Part shown: positions 32,201 to 46,700 of the stretch, in pieces
Layout of the letters: every line of letters begins with the position of its first letter
Position numbering within the stretch: position 1 is the first letter of the stretch
NCBI GenBank assembly: GCA_016584305.1
Contig: JACEEZ010022462.1
Coordinates: 416,505 to 480,504, forward strand
DNA length: 64,000 nucleotides
Reading direction: 5' to 3'
DNA from: Chionoecetes opilio
Taxonomy: Eukaryota > Arthropoda > Malacostraca > Decapoda > Majidae
Program-made: the position numbers and the translations under genes
Notes under the pieces: model-generated
What the model was told of the DNA's origin: nothing
The model's database searches: none
Seen by the model: only the letters and a program-made list of their open reading frames with translations

Positions 32201-35200
32201 AAGTCAGACGCAGTAAGCGGGCCTCGCCCGCTTGCTATTGAAGTATCCATGTTTCCTCATAATTTTACTGCCCAGTGTTATTGTATTGGACTTAGGTCAA
32301 ATGGGACTAGTCAAGTGATGGTATACAATAAAGCATAACTGTACTGTAGATCACATTATATAGTTGCACAAAATACATGTCACATCAATACGCAAATTAG
32401 TATTTTTACATGAGTACGTACAGTGGTCTTTTGTAAGACGTTTACTTGAGAGGTGATTTTTATCACCAAATCAATGTGAACATTGGATTCATTTGACACA
32501 TTTTTCGCTTAACGCACAATTTACCAGGAACGCAATTCGTGCGTTAAATGGAGTTAAACAGTGTGTACTTATCCATTGCATTTTGCTGCTGCTATCACTT
32601 AGACATACATTGCTATGTTTTGGAACCATAATGGTCTGATTATTAATGGACCCTTGGGAAACCTAGAATATTATGTAAAGAGACAAGCACTTGAAAGAGG
32701 GTGTACACATAATTGAAGGCTGACACCTATGCTAGCAAACTAGTTTACATTACATTCGATGAACATATTTTTTTTTTTCTTTCAACTTTTCACGGTAAAG
32801 ATTTATTTGATCAATCCTACCATATCTCGATTACTATCTTAAGGAGGACTATGATTTCTGCTTCATCATGTAATAGAGATATCACTAACTTCCGGAAAAC
32901 AAAAATAAAATTCTGTATTTTTGGACATCCAAGATACGTACAGTTTTTTTCTTTAAATTAGTCTTTGAAATCTACCATGTATCCTCCATGGTAAGATTTT
33001 CTACATTATCTGGGTCAACTGTCTAGTGGTAATTCACTGTATTAGCTCTATTTCAATATTATCAGTAGTCGTCTTGATTTATGCGTGTTTACATTACCTA
33101 TGCAAATTTGAAATGATGCGTATCACCTATGATATTTTTTTTCATTTGCATGAATAATGTGGATGGAATGATAGCCAGCTATGTGCACAGCCATGCACCA
33201 ATCGAGAGGAAGGCGAGGTTTCTACCATTCTGTGCAGTTGTGTACAAAAATTTAATAGACTGTATATCCATTTGCATGCACTGAGACAGTGTTGGCTTAG
33301 AACGCAGATACGCTTAGCAAACTGATGCAGCCGTGACGCTGCCATGCAGGTCCTGGTGGTGGTTGTCTGAGTTGCGCAATCGAGGTTTCATATATCGTAT
33401 TTTACGCTTTATAAGACGCTGCATCTTGGAAGACTGATTTTGGAAAGAGATTTCTAAAAAAAAAGAGAGAAAAAAAAAAAAAATCTAAAGGATATACAAA
33501 CATCTCTTGTCTAAAGGTATAAGTAAATCCATAGTATAAGTAAATCGTTTTGATGAATTCGCCATGGGTTATAATTTCCAGGAGTGAAAAAAACTTGTGA
33601 TGAGTGTGACAGCCTGGTGGTAAATGATACACTGATACAATGATCAACACTAGCAGAGGATAAGTGGCGTTGTTGACGCCAATCTGCCGAGGCGGAAGTT
33701 GCCGCTATAGTCTAAGCTTGTGATACGTGTGACAGCCTGGTGGTAAATGATACATCAACACTAGCAGACGATAGGTGGCGTTGTTGACGCCAATCTGCCG
33801 AGGTGGAAGTTGCCGCGGAACGGTTCCCGCCAGTCTTGGCGGCAGTCTCATTCCAACATTCGTCTTGGAAGACGCATGAGTATTTTTCAGGGTATTTTTT
33901 AGGAAAAAAAGTGTCTTATAAGCCGTAAAATACAGTAACTAGGACATGTCTGTTTGTTCGCCTAGATAAAATGTTACATTCATATACAAATCAAAAGAAA
34001 AAAGTGCATTATTAAAGGATGTAAACAGTAAAGGTTACATTAGCACAAAAATTATGAAAAATAAGCAGGTATTCCAGTAGAAAAAACTCGCGTCATGCAA
34101 AACAATTGCTCCCACTGCGATAAGGGTACAAACTCATAAATCTCTAATCATCTGATTTAATGGTATGGAATGCTTGTGCAACACAATCATACTATACTTT
34201 CAAACAGTAACCGTTCTCTTACTTGCATCACTAAACCCAGTAGTATTCAAACACTTTTTTCATAAATGTATCTCTTATTTTGGATCTGGTCGTTTGTCTT
34301 GCAATTACAGCTGACTTTTTTTTATTTATTCATTTTTTCCAGTGAGTCAAGCATGTTCATCTCTGCTCGGCGATTTATCCTTAAGACATGTGGCACCACC
34401 ACGCCACTCAGCTGCCTGTTGCTGCTCATTTCCCTGGCGAAGGAATATGCTGGATATGATGTCGTTCAGGTATAGTAGTGGGTTCAGTATGGTCTCATTT
34501 ATTATTTTATATGAACATGTTTTATTGCAGGTTTTTTTTTTTTCTTTACTTTGTCACATCAAAGACATTTTCTACATTTTCCAGAGCTGAAGTAAGAGGT
34601 TCAGGTTTTTATGGAATTTTCACTATCTTTTACTACAGTGGGGCCCCATGACACTTATTTCACTATTGATTTCAAGTCTAGCAGCAGTCTTAGGATAGAT
34701 AAGATAGATAACTCTTAGTTTCATAAGTAATGACCAAGGGTACAAAACTAGAGACTAATCGACCATGTGGGGCCAGGCAGCTTCTTTTTTCTGTAAAAAT
34801 AAAGTGTCAAGGAATATGTCTAAAGAGGAATAAATCAATGGAAATGGATGAAAATTAAAGGTGAGACGTTACTTTTAGATGAACAGGTGGTGTAACAATT
34901 AGTTTGGTTCTCTATATTAGCTTTTGAGAATTTAGCAGCGTAAAGGCCTATGTTTCATCATGCCCCTCTCAACTTTTCTCTCCAGGTTTTGACATGTGGC
35001 CATTCTATTTAGATACTTATCATTTTCAGGTGTCAGTTGAATAAACATAAACTATATCTCATTTTTCTTTGCTTCTGTCTTAATTCATATTTGGGACTTA
35101 GTAGTGTTTATTCACATGAGCAGTAATTGTTGTTGAACTGGTTATGTTTATGAAATAACTAGTGTATTAACTTTTCATTAAAGCATTGCTTAGCCGAAAT

Positions 35201-38200
35201 GATTCCCTTAATACCAATTTAGTATACTATTCTCACTTTATATGGCAGCTGTTTTAATTAACCTAATCACATTCCAATAATTTGAGGTTATTTACCTGAA
35301 AATGGCTTTATGTAAAGATGTTCATAGAGTGTTTTAATTATAGGTGTTTTATTATCATCCGCTATTATTTATTTTTATTGCCGTAAGGTTCAAAATAGAT
35401 GAATGGTTGCCAGTACAAGGTGCAAAAGATAAGTAAGAAAAAAAATGAAGAAAACAATCACACAAAGAGACTTCATGGCTTGACATCAACTAAGAACACA
35501 TTTACCATACTGTAGTATTGAATTATGATGGTATGGTAATGTTTTTGAAGAAATAGATTTGAAATTGAAATCATGAAATTTTGAGGGTGATTTTACATAG
35601 TAAGGGAGCTGTGCAGAAAAGTTTCTTATGGATATCCCCTGTGTCCAGTACCCAACACAGGGTCAAGACAGTAACACACACCACCAATTTCTTATATTCT
35701 ATGCATTTGATAATGTCTTCTGTTTTAATGTCTGCTCACAATCTTCTATCTGGTCGTCAGTACGGTTTCCGTAAAGAGCGATCTACTGGCATTCTTTTAG
35801 CTTTCCTAATTGAATATTGATCATCCTTTTTTAGGGGTTTTGGTGAAACCTTTGCTGTTGCCATTGACATATTGAAAGCTTTTGATAGTGTCTGGGTTAA
35901 ATCTTTAATTTCCAAACTACCCACATTCGCTTTCTATCCTTCACTCTGCACCTCTATCTCAAGTTTCCTTTCAAACTGTTCTATTGCAGGTTTGCAGCTA
36001 CTGTAGATGTTCATTGTTCTTATTGTCTACCTTACAATTTCTTTATTGTTTACCTTATAGGGACTGGCTGCTAGCGGGCTTTTTGTTATTTATTTTTGTC
36101 CAGTCAAAGACTACTCTATACTGGACTTGCTACTCGTGCCCCGCGCCAACCCACCCATGACCAGTGGAGGCCAGTTTTGCGATTCCTGACATTTTCGAAC
36201 ATCACCCCCTTTTCCCTTCCTGTGGTTTATCAGTATAAATGATATACTGTTATCTTCGTAAATGTTTGTTCTATAATATTATCAAATAAAAAACTGTAAA
36301 ATACACTAAAGAAATGCCATTACAAGAGAGTGAAGAAATATGCATGAACTTAATATTTACTTAAACTTCGCCATTTAATATTTTGCGAGAAAACATTTTA
36401 GATGAAACATATCAATAGAAGCATATTGTCATTAGCTTTCCATTGATATATTTCGTTTTCAGAAAAATGAATTACTACCATGCATAAATTAGTGTTAACT
36501 AAAAAAATAACATCATCAATCGGATCGGCAAGTAAAAAAGTGTTCCATGAAGACTATATATAAACCATAGTAGACTATGGTTTATCAGTATAAATGATAC
36601 ACTGTTATCTTCGTAAATGATTGTTCTATAATGTTATCAAATAAAAAGCTGTAAAATACACTAAAGAAATGCCATTATGAGACTGAAGAAATATGCATGA
36701 ACATAATATTCACTTAAACTCTTTGCCATTTAATATTTTGCGTGGACTTTTTACATGCAACATATCAATAGAAGCGGAATTTTATTAGCTTTCCATTGAT
36801 ATACAGTAAACCCTCTCGTATTCGGACTAATTGGGCCAAGGAGTGGTCCGAGTAATGCAAGAATCCCAATAATGCAGGGATAAAAAAAAAAATTTTAGGT
36901 GAATATAGAAAATTTCTAAGTAATGCAAATATCAATAAACATAAAATAAATCATGTAAATAAATAAATCTACAGTAAAAATACACAATACAGTACTGTAC
37001 AGGAGTAGTGTACAGTACTATCAGTCCTACGTCTGGCAGCGGCAGCCGGCAGCAGTATCAGGATGGCAGAGATTTCCTCCTCCTTCTTGGTGTTGTCTGT
37101 AGGGGTGTGAGGACCCCTTGAGGAGCCCTACGATCCCTGGTGATATCCTATGATGCTATCACAGGCATGGTAGCTGACCTGTCTTCTTCAGGAAGGCATA
37201 GGTGAGGCGGATGACAGCGTGTTCTCCTGAGAGGTAGGCAGGGCGCCAGGCGGGGCAGGTCGCTCGCCAGCAGGGTGGGCAGGGTTTTACGTCATTACTA
37301 GTTATTATACATGGTAGTGATTATGGTGAGCTGTTATATACACGCGTCATTATTTAGGTCAGTGTAGTACCTCGTGTCACCTTAAATAAGGGTTATTTAA
37401 AGGTGTTGAGGTGGCGGGGTTGCCAGTGAAGGGGAAATATTCTTGCCGCAGCCACCCCGTAACACTAATGGAAAAAGTGTCCATGTGACATGACCTTTAA
37501 AGGCTGTGTCAAACGTCTTGTTGACTTGTGATTGGTCGAGAAGTTTTAGAAACAGTTTGTCATTGGCTGGTGACTGATGACAAGTTTGATGACGTCATTA
37601 CTCGTCCAAGCCAGTCAGGGCCTTCCTACCTGTTAACTACCTAACGAGGGAGGCTTGCTGGATACGGTAGTAAGGGCAGGTAGTATCTAGGCGGTGGGAG
37701 AGCGGGTGGTAGCTAGAGATACGACCTCCGTTGCTGGATCTGGGTCCAAGGCTCAATGGCCTCAGATCACTCGCCAATACAACATTTGGACACAACAAAG
37801 AAACCACAATTACAGTATACAAAGTATATGCTCAGTGATGGATCATAAATGCTCTGCCTGGCTGCTTGGGCCTCTAACCTCACTGACTCACATCATGAAG
37901 TCCGAATAATGAAGGTCCGAATACGAGAGGGTTTACTGTATTTCGTTTTCTGATAAATGAATTAGAACCATGCATAAATTAGCGTTAATTAAATAAATAA
38001 AATCATCAATCGGGTAATTTTCCCGATTGATGATTTTATTTATTTAGCTACCGCTAATTTATGTATGATTCTAATTCATTTATCAGAAAACGAAATATAT
38101 CAATGGAAAGCTAATAAAATTTTGCTTCTATTGATATGTTTCATCTTAGACCACTGTATACCTGGACTGCGCACGGAATATCGGCCTGTCGCACAAGGGG

Positions 38201-41200
38201 CTGAAGTCGGAGGGCCGCTCGGATTCATATACACACAAACCTCGATTTCCCGGACTAATAGGGGGAGCACTGGTTCGGGAATCGCAAGTAAAAAAAAAAA
38301 AAAAAAAACGTCCGATGCCATTACCCACCCCCGGACATTTATCCTACTCTAGCATTTACTGTCCGGCAACCGACATTATCAACTACCCCGCCGCGGACTT
38401 TTACGTCCGCTGAGCATGCAGCCACCTGGCGGGAGGCAGCAGAAAGTGTTCAATAGTCTCGAGAGACGTTCGTTCCTGCACCAGGGGCAGTGGGGGTCAG
38501 GGGACTAACGGAGGCTGTGCAGGTGAACAGTGAGTGTCGTGTGCCCAAATGTAAACAATACGACCGCTGAGCATGCTGCCACCTGGCGGGAGGCAGCAGA
38601 AAGTGTTCAATAGTCTCAGAAATGTTCTTGCACCAGGGGCAGTGGGAGTCAGGTGACTGACGGAGGCTGCGCAGGTGAACCGTGAATGTCGTGTGCCCAA
38701 ATGTAAACAATACGACCGCTGAGCATGCTGCCACCTGGCGGGAGGCGCGGACACTGACCAAGGGTGACAGGAGACGCTCGGACAAAAAAAAAGTTCGAGA
38801 ATGACATATCCCCAGACCTCGGATTTTGTCCGGCAAATCCGATATCCGGGAAATCGAGGTTTGTGTGTATATATATATACGGATCATATAGACTGGTTTA
38901 TCAGTATATATGATATACTGTAATCTTCATAAATGTTTGTTCTATAATATTATCAAATAAAAAACAGTAAAACACGTTAAAGAAATGCCATTACGAGACT
39001 CTGAAGAAATATGCATGAACTTAATATTCACTTCAACTCTTTGCCATTTAAAACTTTGCAAGTCAACTTTTATCATGAAGGGTATCAATAGAAGCGCAAT
39101 TTTATTAGCCTTCCATTGATATATTTCGTTATCTGATAAATGAATTAGAACCATGCATAAATTAGCGTTAACTAAATAAATAAAATCATCAATCGGGTAA
39201 TTTTCCCGATTGATGATGTTATTTATTTAGTCAACGCTAATTTATACTCGGTACTAATTCATTTATCGGAAAACGAAATATATAGGTAAATATATAACAT
39301 CATCAATCGGGAAAATTACCCGATTGATGATTTTATTTATTTATTCAAGGCTAATTTATGCATGGTTCTAATTAATTTATCAGATAACGAAATATAGCAA
39401 TGGAAAGCTAATAAAATTGCGCTTCTATTGACACTTCATTATAACAGTTGACTAGCAAAGTTTTAAATGGCGAAGAGTAAAGTGAATATTAAGTTCATGC
39501 ATATTTCTTCATAGTCTCGTAATGGCATTTTTTTAGCGTGTTTTACTGTTTTTTATTTGATAATATTATAGAACAAACATTTACGAAGATTACAGTATAT
39601 CATATATACTGATAAACCAGTCTATATGATAGTCCATAGACCACTATATCTCTTTGTCGGGCGCCCCGCAGGCCCCTATGCAGCCCCGCAATTCAAAACA
39701 TGGTCGCGTGTGCAGTCCAGGTATACAGTGGTCTATGGTTTCATGTAAAATGTTTTCTCGCAAAATATTAAATGGCGAAGAGTTTAAGTAAATATTAAGT
39801 TCATGCATATTTCTTCACTCTCTCATAATGGCATTTCTTTACTGTATTTTTCAGTTTTTTATTTGATAATATTATAGAACAAACATTTACAAAGATAACG
39901 GTACCCGGTATATCATTATTACTGATAAACCATAGGAAGGGAAATGGGAGTGATGTTCGAAAATGTCAGGAATCGCAAAACTGGCCTCCACTGGAAATAG
40001 CCCAAAATGAGTAGCAAGTCCAGTATACAGTAGTCTGTGGTCCAGTCCTTTGTGATGTAAAAAATAAAATAATGGCACTTTGACTTAGGCATGTTTTCCC
40101 AAAAAAATCGGTGGTGTGTGTTGTTGAGGGCTGCCACTTTGGGTCAGCTTCCCGGGTACTTGAGTACCATGGCCCTTAGTGACCGTTGGTCTTCCTATCT
40201 TTCTGCAGCAACCAGCCAGTCATTGGCAACTCCACTGCAGGCCACTGGTGACCCCATGAACCGCTTCAAATAATAGCGCACAGCAGCCAAGGTCTCGGTA
40301 TTATGCTGCCATCTACTTGTTCTTCTGCCCCAACACATGAGTTGTCATGAGTTGTCACACACTTGAGTGCTCACTCAGCGCGGGGGACTGCCACTGCCTA
40401 GTGGATTATCTTTATAGCTAGAGTGACCAACAAGCTTCATAGTCTTTATTAACATTGCTTAATGCTTATGCATTGGCATCTTTTTGCGCGATGGTGAAGT
40501 TGGTAATAGATTAATAGTGCTAGTCTCTGATCTTAGTCCAATATATAAATATTTGTGCATATACTTTGCTTTATTGCATTCAACAGTTTAATTAAAAAAA
40601 TGCCTATATTGCTTCACTCTAAAGCTATGAAAGACAAAAAAAACGGTTAAGGCCTGTCTTCAATCTGTCAATTTCACAGATACTGCCTTTGTTTCCTCGC
40701 GTATGTAATAGGGAGATTCCTGGCCAACATGATTTATCAGTTATTTAAAGATTATCATGACATATTTTAGAATAAATCCACCAAGTGATTTAATAGTTTT
40801 CATTATTTGTCCAGTGCTGAACTACAGTATGAAATGGATTTTTTCTTGAGGTGTATTGGAGAGCTAGCTTCACCTGTGACAGTATTGATATCTAAAATGA
40901 TGGATCTTATGATGTTAGAAATTCCAGCTTTTATTAATGAAAATATGTCGTAATTTTGCTGAAAATTGTTATGTTCAACATTAGTATCATTGTTGAAAAT
41001 ATAACTAGCAATTTCATGGATTTTATTTGTATTAGATATAAAAGTAATAGTTTCTGATAGGCAGTCTATCAAGATCTTCAGATTGAAAGTCTTTACAAGT
41101 AACCAGTAAATAAGTAAACCTAGATGACTTAGGTACACGTGGCAGTCCCTCTGCAGCCTGACCCTCAGAGGTGACATTTGTAGCTGGCCATATTGAGCCC

Positions 41201-43672
41201 TAAAGTTCAGTCCAGCGTGCGGCATAGTCCCACGCTCCTCTGGGGGGGGCACCAGGCTCCCGGGGCTGAAATCTGGCAGAAGTGCAGGCAATGCTCAGCG
41301 CACCGTGCATCATGCTGGATGTAAAGCTTTCTGGCGGGCTGCACAGGCTTGGAGAATACTGATTAGTATTTATTTTTTCTGTCATAGTTTCATGGATGGT
41401 GTAAAATTGGTGTTCAGTTTTTTATAATTTTCTAAAATGTTTAATTTAGGATACCTTCATATGGTGATGACCATTCATCTTGTATAATGAGGTATTCTAA
41501 CACCACTCCAGGCCTGTGTGATAGCGCTAGTTTTTTGATGTCACAACTTTCTTGGGGAACCAGTACAGTATGGTGTGTGTACTCTGCTTTGTTACAAGAT
41601 AATTTGATTCAACAAAGCAGTGTTCATGGCCATGACTGGGTTGGGAGTCGTCACCCCTGTTGTTGTTGACATCATCATTTTGTCATGTTGCTTCATTTGA
41701 ACATCCTTTCCCACAGGATCTGTACTACTCCAGGAAGAACTTCAAGCGTCCAGAGCTGCAAATGTCTCCACATCGCACTTTTGAGGATGAAGCCTCTATG
41801 CTGGATCAGTTATTTGCTGGTAATAAAATGATTAGATTTTCATGATAATCCTAGGAAATAAGATTTCAAGCTTGTAATTTTCCTCGTGGCACACTTCTTC
41901 CACGTTTCCTCTTTCCTGGTGTGGAGCGAGAAGTGGAAGGTTGAGGTTCGTCACTCTCATCACTTTCGGACAAGCAGAGCTCAAACTCTGACTCACTCTC
42001 CTCTGATATGGAAATATCACTATTTATATGGTCATCAGAGTCACTACTGCTTCCTTCTTCATCCAAATTCATCACCTTAAAACCAGAAGTAAATGGTTGG
42101 ATAAATATTTTCAAGAAAAAGCAATGAATCTTTATATAATCACCCATTGTAAATGGTTCCACTATCCAGGAGGCCGAGCTTACTGCATGGGAAGTCTCAA
42201 TCGTGCAGACTGCTGGTACCTCTACGCAATGTCTCCTGGTCGACTGCGCTATCTTCCCAATGCTGCTCGCCACAACCTGCCCCATTGCTGGTGAGTTCGC
42301 ATACATTTTGAAACTGGAAAAAGAGGTAGAAAAAGAGACCCATCGTAAGTGCGAAATATAGTTAAGGAGAGCATCGTAAAGTGAGGTCGCCCTGTATTGT
42401 GAACCCACTGTACTTGTCACCATATTCTATTATGTTGGTGTAGGGATGTGATGACCCCATTACCCATTACATTATGGCCTGTACACTACCCTCCTGAGTT
42501 TCACGCTATGCGAGTTTCGCGATCCTCGAGTTTCGCGCTGAGTCCTACATTCTTATCATCCCGACTTTCGCGCATTATATCCCCGACTTTCGCTTAGAAG
42601 TGGGATGGTAGGCCCTGGAGATTAACTTGAGGGCTGTGATGGTTGGCCCTCGCCCGTGGTGGCGCAGACAGAATTTCTATAGTGACGCCTGTGATTAGAG
42701 GCTCATGCCGCCCCCTGTATCCTCCGATGCACTTGCAATCGAAGGTAGAGCTAATGGGCAGCATGTGAGTGTTCTTAGGCCACTCAACAGTGCAGAGAAA
42801 GATTTTAAGTGGATTTTACAGCCCTCATCAAGGATCGAACTCGGATCACCGAGAACGCCACTCGGAGACTTCTTCTTCTTGTGACCTTTTCTGCTTAGTA
42901 TCACTTTGTAGGTCGTCTGTCAAGCTCGTGCTCGAGCTTGACATATATCTTGATGCTACCCACTCTGCTACCACCTCCCATAAGAGACGTACGGGACACA
43001 TCTTCCTTCCTTCCTGCTTAGTATAGTATAATAATAGGCTTAGTATAGCTGTATGTAGTTTTGCTTTGTTTTTTTCCATTTGTTTGTGTTTTTCTCTACA
43101 GGAACAGCCGGTGTCGCATAAGATAGGTAACACCTCGAAATAAGTAGCACCTTACCTTACTATTTACCTCAAAATACTCCTTTATAAGTGATTAACCATG
43201 ACGTGTGTGGTACTGTGGTTTCTGGAGGTACTGGAGGAGACAGGAGAGAAGAGAGGGAGGCATTGTGACTGTTATTGTCATATAACACTGTCACACAACC
43301 ATCAGCTAACAAGATATGTGTCAGGCTCACTCACTCAGACCAAAACAGCATCCGCTGGGTGACTCCCAACTCAAGCTCAATCTCAAGCTCCTCTCCTCCT
43401 TCCTCTTCTCTACGTAGTGTTGGCCGAAGCCACCACCCCGGGAAGCGGGTCACAAACCCTAGGCTAACACCCAGTACCCATTCACTGCTGGGTGGACAGG
43501 GACTTGGGGCATTTTCAGGATATTTTTTGGGGGAAAAAGTTAATCTTATAAGCTGTAAAATACGGTAGGTACACAGCCCTCAAGTTAACCTCCAGGGCCT
43601 ACCATCCCACCCCTGGAGGTCACTGCCTAACGGCGCTGTAGGCACGCACGCACGCACGCGCGCGCGCGCACG

Positions 43673-43703
<31 letters not shown>

Positions 43704-43725
43704 ACGCACACGCACACGCACACGC

Positions 43726-43777
<52 letters not shown>

Positions 43778-46700
43778 CTAAATAAGCATTTTTACAGGGT
43801 TTATAATACCCGAGTTTCGCGCTCCGCGAGTTTCGCGCTATGCCTCCGGAAGAAAGCAAGCGCGAAACTCGGGAGGGTAGTGTACTTCTTTTGAGTGCTG
43901 CCAGTCTGGATGGTTGATTGTATGGCCAACATTGAGACACAGGGAGCAGAGTGCGTGTCATCATCTTGCCTGCGCGTCGTCAGGCGTGACTTAAAGGGAC
44001 CAGGGCGAAGAGTTGGGATCCTTTTTCTGGTTGTGTTTTTCCCCTTGAAAACAAAATAGGATTTTTTGTGTGTGTGAGTGTGTATGTGTTACTCCACTTG
44101 TTTGGGAAAAGGCCAGCTGTACGAAAAAATATATATTATGAAATACATGATATGAAATATAGATAAAACATAATGGAATGTACACAGGGTTGGGAAAGCA
44201 CACCGTGAACCTGACCAAACCTTGGAAGTACTGATGATGGACCTTGATCCGGAGAAAATGAAATTGTTCTGGAAAGACATCTGCCCTACTGCCTCAGAAG
44301 CCACCAAGGTGAGAGGACCACACTGAGTACAGAATGCATGCTGTCTTGCTTGTCTAGAAAGCTTGACATTTGCATTTCATCTGCAGGTGAGTGTCATTCA
44401 CAAGTCATTTGATTAACCATACACTGGTAATTGTGACATGACTATCATAATCGATTAACCACATTTTGATGGATTAATTATCACTGCATTATCCTTGCGT
44501 TTTCTATTTTCTTTCTCTTAATATTCTTCCATTCACATACTTCATCTTGTTTCCTTTGTTTCTGACTTTTAATTCCCTTTGTCTCTCAACCATAATTTCC
44601 CTACAATATGTCATTTTGTCATCATTATACTTCTCTCTCAGTCATCTTCCAAAGTCTTTATCTCCTTTCCTTTGACTCTCCTTTACCACTTGTTTCACCC
44701 ACTTTTTACTGAATACTAAGAAGAATTGTGGGAAGTTCAACATATGGTAAGGTCCTTTATGTTCTTGAGGTGTCATGAGACTCATCTATTGGAGTCCAGC
44801 ATCCAGGAGGAGGGACAAAACAGAGGAAAGCATATTTTTCTCAACTCTCTCAGGAAAGGCAAGGAAGGAGTGGAGGGAAGGAGTTTATTGGTTAAGTTTG
44901 GCATTTGTATGAGACATTAAAGATGAGAAAATGAATATACCATGTGAGTAGCTAAAGCGGCTATCACACGGGGCATTTCGTCGGACTGTTTTGTCGAACC
45001 AAACTGGCATTTGGTTGGATCTGTTCGTCGAACACTGACAACACATACAGCACACGGTTGGACCAACCGCATCACCCAACAAACAAAGATGAAGCGATGG
45101 CAGTGGGAGGCGGGGAGATTTGTTGTTAATGTTTTAACTTTAGGGGCATACGTAGCATACTGGTGAAGAAAAGGGAGGTGATTGTTAGAAGAGAACAGCG
45201 ACAGATGAAGTCCGGACAGAAGAGTGGGGACTAAATAGTGGACGATAACTGCGCGGTCGCTACTGCCGTTACCACTTGGCATTCTTTTAATAATTTTTTA
45301 CTTATTTTACTGTGCAGTATTAATCCACTTCTGCGTGCGTAACCTTTAAAACTTATATACATATTGAAGAAATTATAGAGTTGTCTAATAGTACATACAG
45401 ACACCCTCCCCGTCCTGCACCCCCCCCGTCCTGCACCCCCCCCCCCCCTCCCCATCCCTTAGAAGGTTAGGTTAAGTTTTGGTTATGTTAATATTCTCGT
45501 CACGGGGTCAAGGGGGACGGAGCCCCTCCCGTTAGAAGGTTAGGTTCGGTTAGGTTAGGGTAATAATCCTCCCAGCAGGTCGGGGCAGAGTGGACCACAG
45601 TAGCGGGTGGGCGGGCGAATGCAGGGCGGAGCGGGGCACATTTGTTTTTGTATAATTCCGTCACTTCCCTGGTTTCTGAGACACTGATTGTTATTTTCTG
45701 GGCAAGTTTTAGAGCTTTTTCTGATGGAGATACGTGTTATCATTAAAAACGGTAACCCTAGGATTTGGTGGGGAAAAAAACTTTAACAGGTTTCCGGAAA
45801 ATGAAAATATCTCCATCTGAAAAAGCATCAATTTATGGCCAGGAAAATGTAGTCAGTGTCTCAGAAAAGGACCGTCTATTTTTACCGCAAAATGTAAACA
45901 CTTCAGCTTCAGTAATCAAATCAGCTTCATATTTCTGAAAATATATCACATATATAATATAGACTGATCTATATTCATTTTTCTGTAATGTATATTATAT
46001 GATGGTGTTCATTTCAATGCTTAATAATTGCTAACACTATTTATAACTTACATAAAAAGTATAGACTTATTTTGACCCCACAGTATGTTCGTCAAATGAG
46101 CAACATTTTGTATAATTTCACAAAACCATTTCACCCAACATGTTGGGCGAAATGACCCTCGAGGTTTGCCCAAACAGTCCGGCCAAATGGCAAGTTTAAC
46201 GAAACAGTCCGACGAAACGCCCCGTGTGATAGCCGCTTAAGCTGCAGGGTGGACTTGAATGGTTGAATGGTCCCATATTATAATTTTTCAAGTATTTAAA
46301 TATCGTAATATAAATTTTAACTTTATATTGATAAAATATCTTTTCCAGAGATCTGGCATTGACAAACTCATTCCTGACATGATGATTGATGACTACCAGT
46401 TTGACCCATGTGGCTATTCAATGAACGGACTGATGCGCACCGTCCCTGTAAGTAATAACATTGAACTTCTCAAGGAAATATATTGGAAAGAAACCTTAGC
46501 AATGATTCTTTGTACAGAAACTTGTATAGCATAGGATATGCAGATGAAGTTTACCTTTGAGGGAGGGTATTCTATGAATACCATGATTTTCAGTCAAGAA
46601 AATCTTTATTGAAGTTCTATAAGTAAATATTATGTTCACAAGCAGGATGGAAGGTAATCAGTCATGTAGATATATAATTTCTGTAGGAATTTGGTTGTCG

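Larger units (their letters stand above)
36106..40039. mobile_element. 3.93-kb nested fold-back element, 8-bp target duplication
   Basis: Outer arms are inverted: AGACTACTCTATACTGGACT near 36108 and its inverse ending near 40037, followed inward by GCGATTCCTGACATTTTCGA and inverse. The whole AT-rich arm to about 36500 is matched at 39730-39955. GTCCAGTC is duplicated at 36098-36105 and 40040-40047 inside a retroposon tail known uninterrupted elsewhere. The interior holds a second palindrome (36570-38157), two TA-flanked MITEs and a third palindrome (38880-39645). No coding gene. Confidence 0.7.
42484..43882. mobile_element. 1.4-kb TA-flanked element in AMD1 intron 5
   Basis: CACTACCCTCCTGAGTTTC at left and its inverse at right (one difference), with TA at 42482-42483 and 43883-43884. 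Both ends repeat GAGTTTCGCGC words. A second inverted pair inside (CCATCCCA...GGCCCTGGAG at 42600-42625 and GGCCTACCATCCCA at 43590-43605) widens the symmetry. The TA duplication points to Tc1/mariner-like mobilisation. Contains a SINE, a GGGTCAC repeat and a microsatellite. Confidence 0.6.

Noticed and set aside
43580..43964. Cys/Val- and Arg/Val-repeat frames
   Set aside because: Microsatellite artefacts.
45460..45570. TTAGG-like words suggesting telomeric repeats
   Set aside because: Only a few imperfect GGTTAGGTT words. Similar words at 27010-27065 and 57940-58030 are dispersed.
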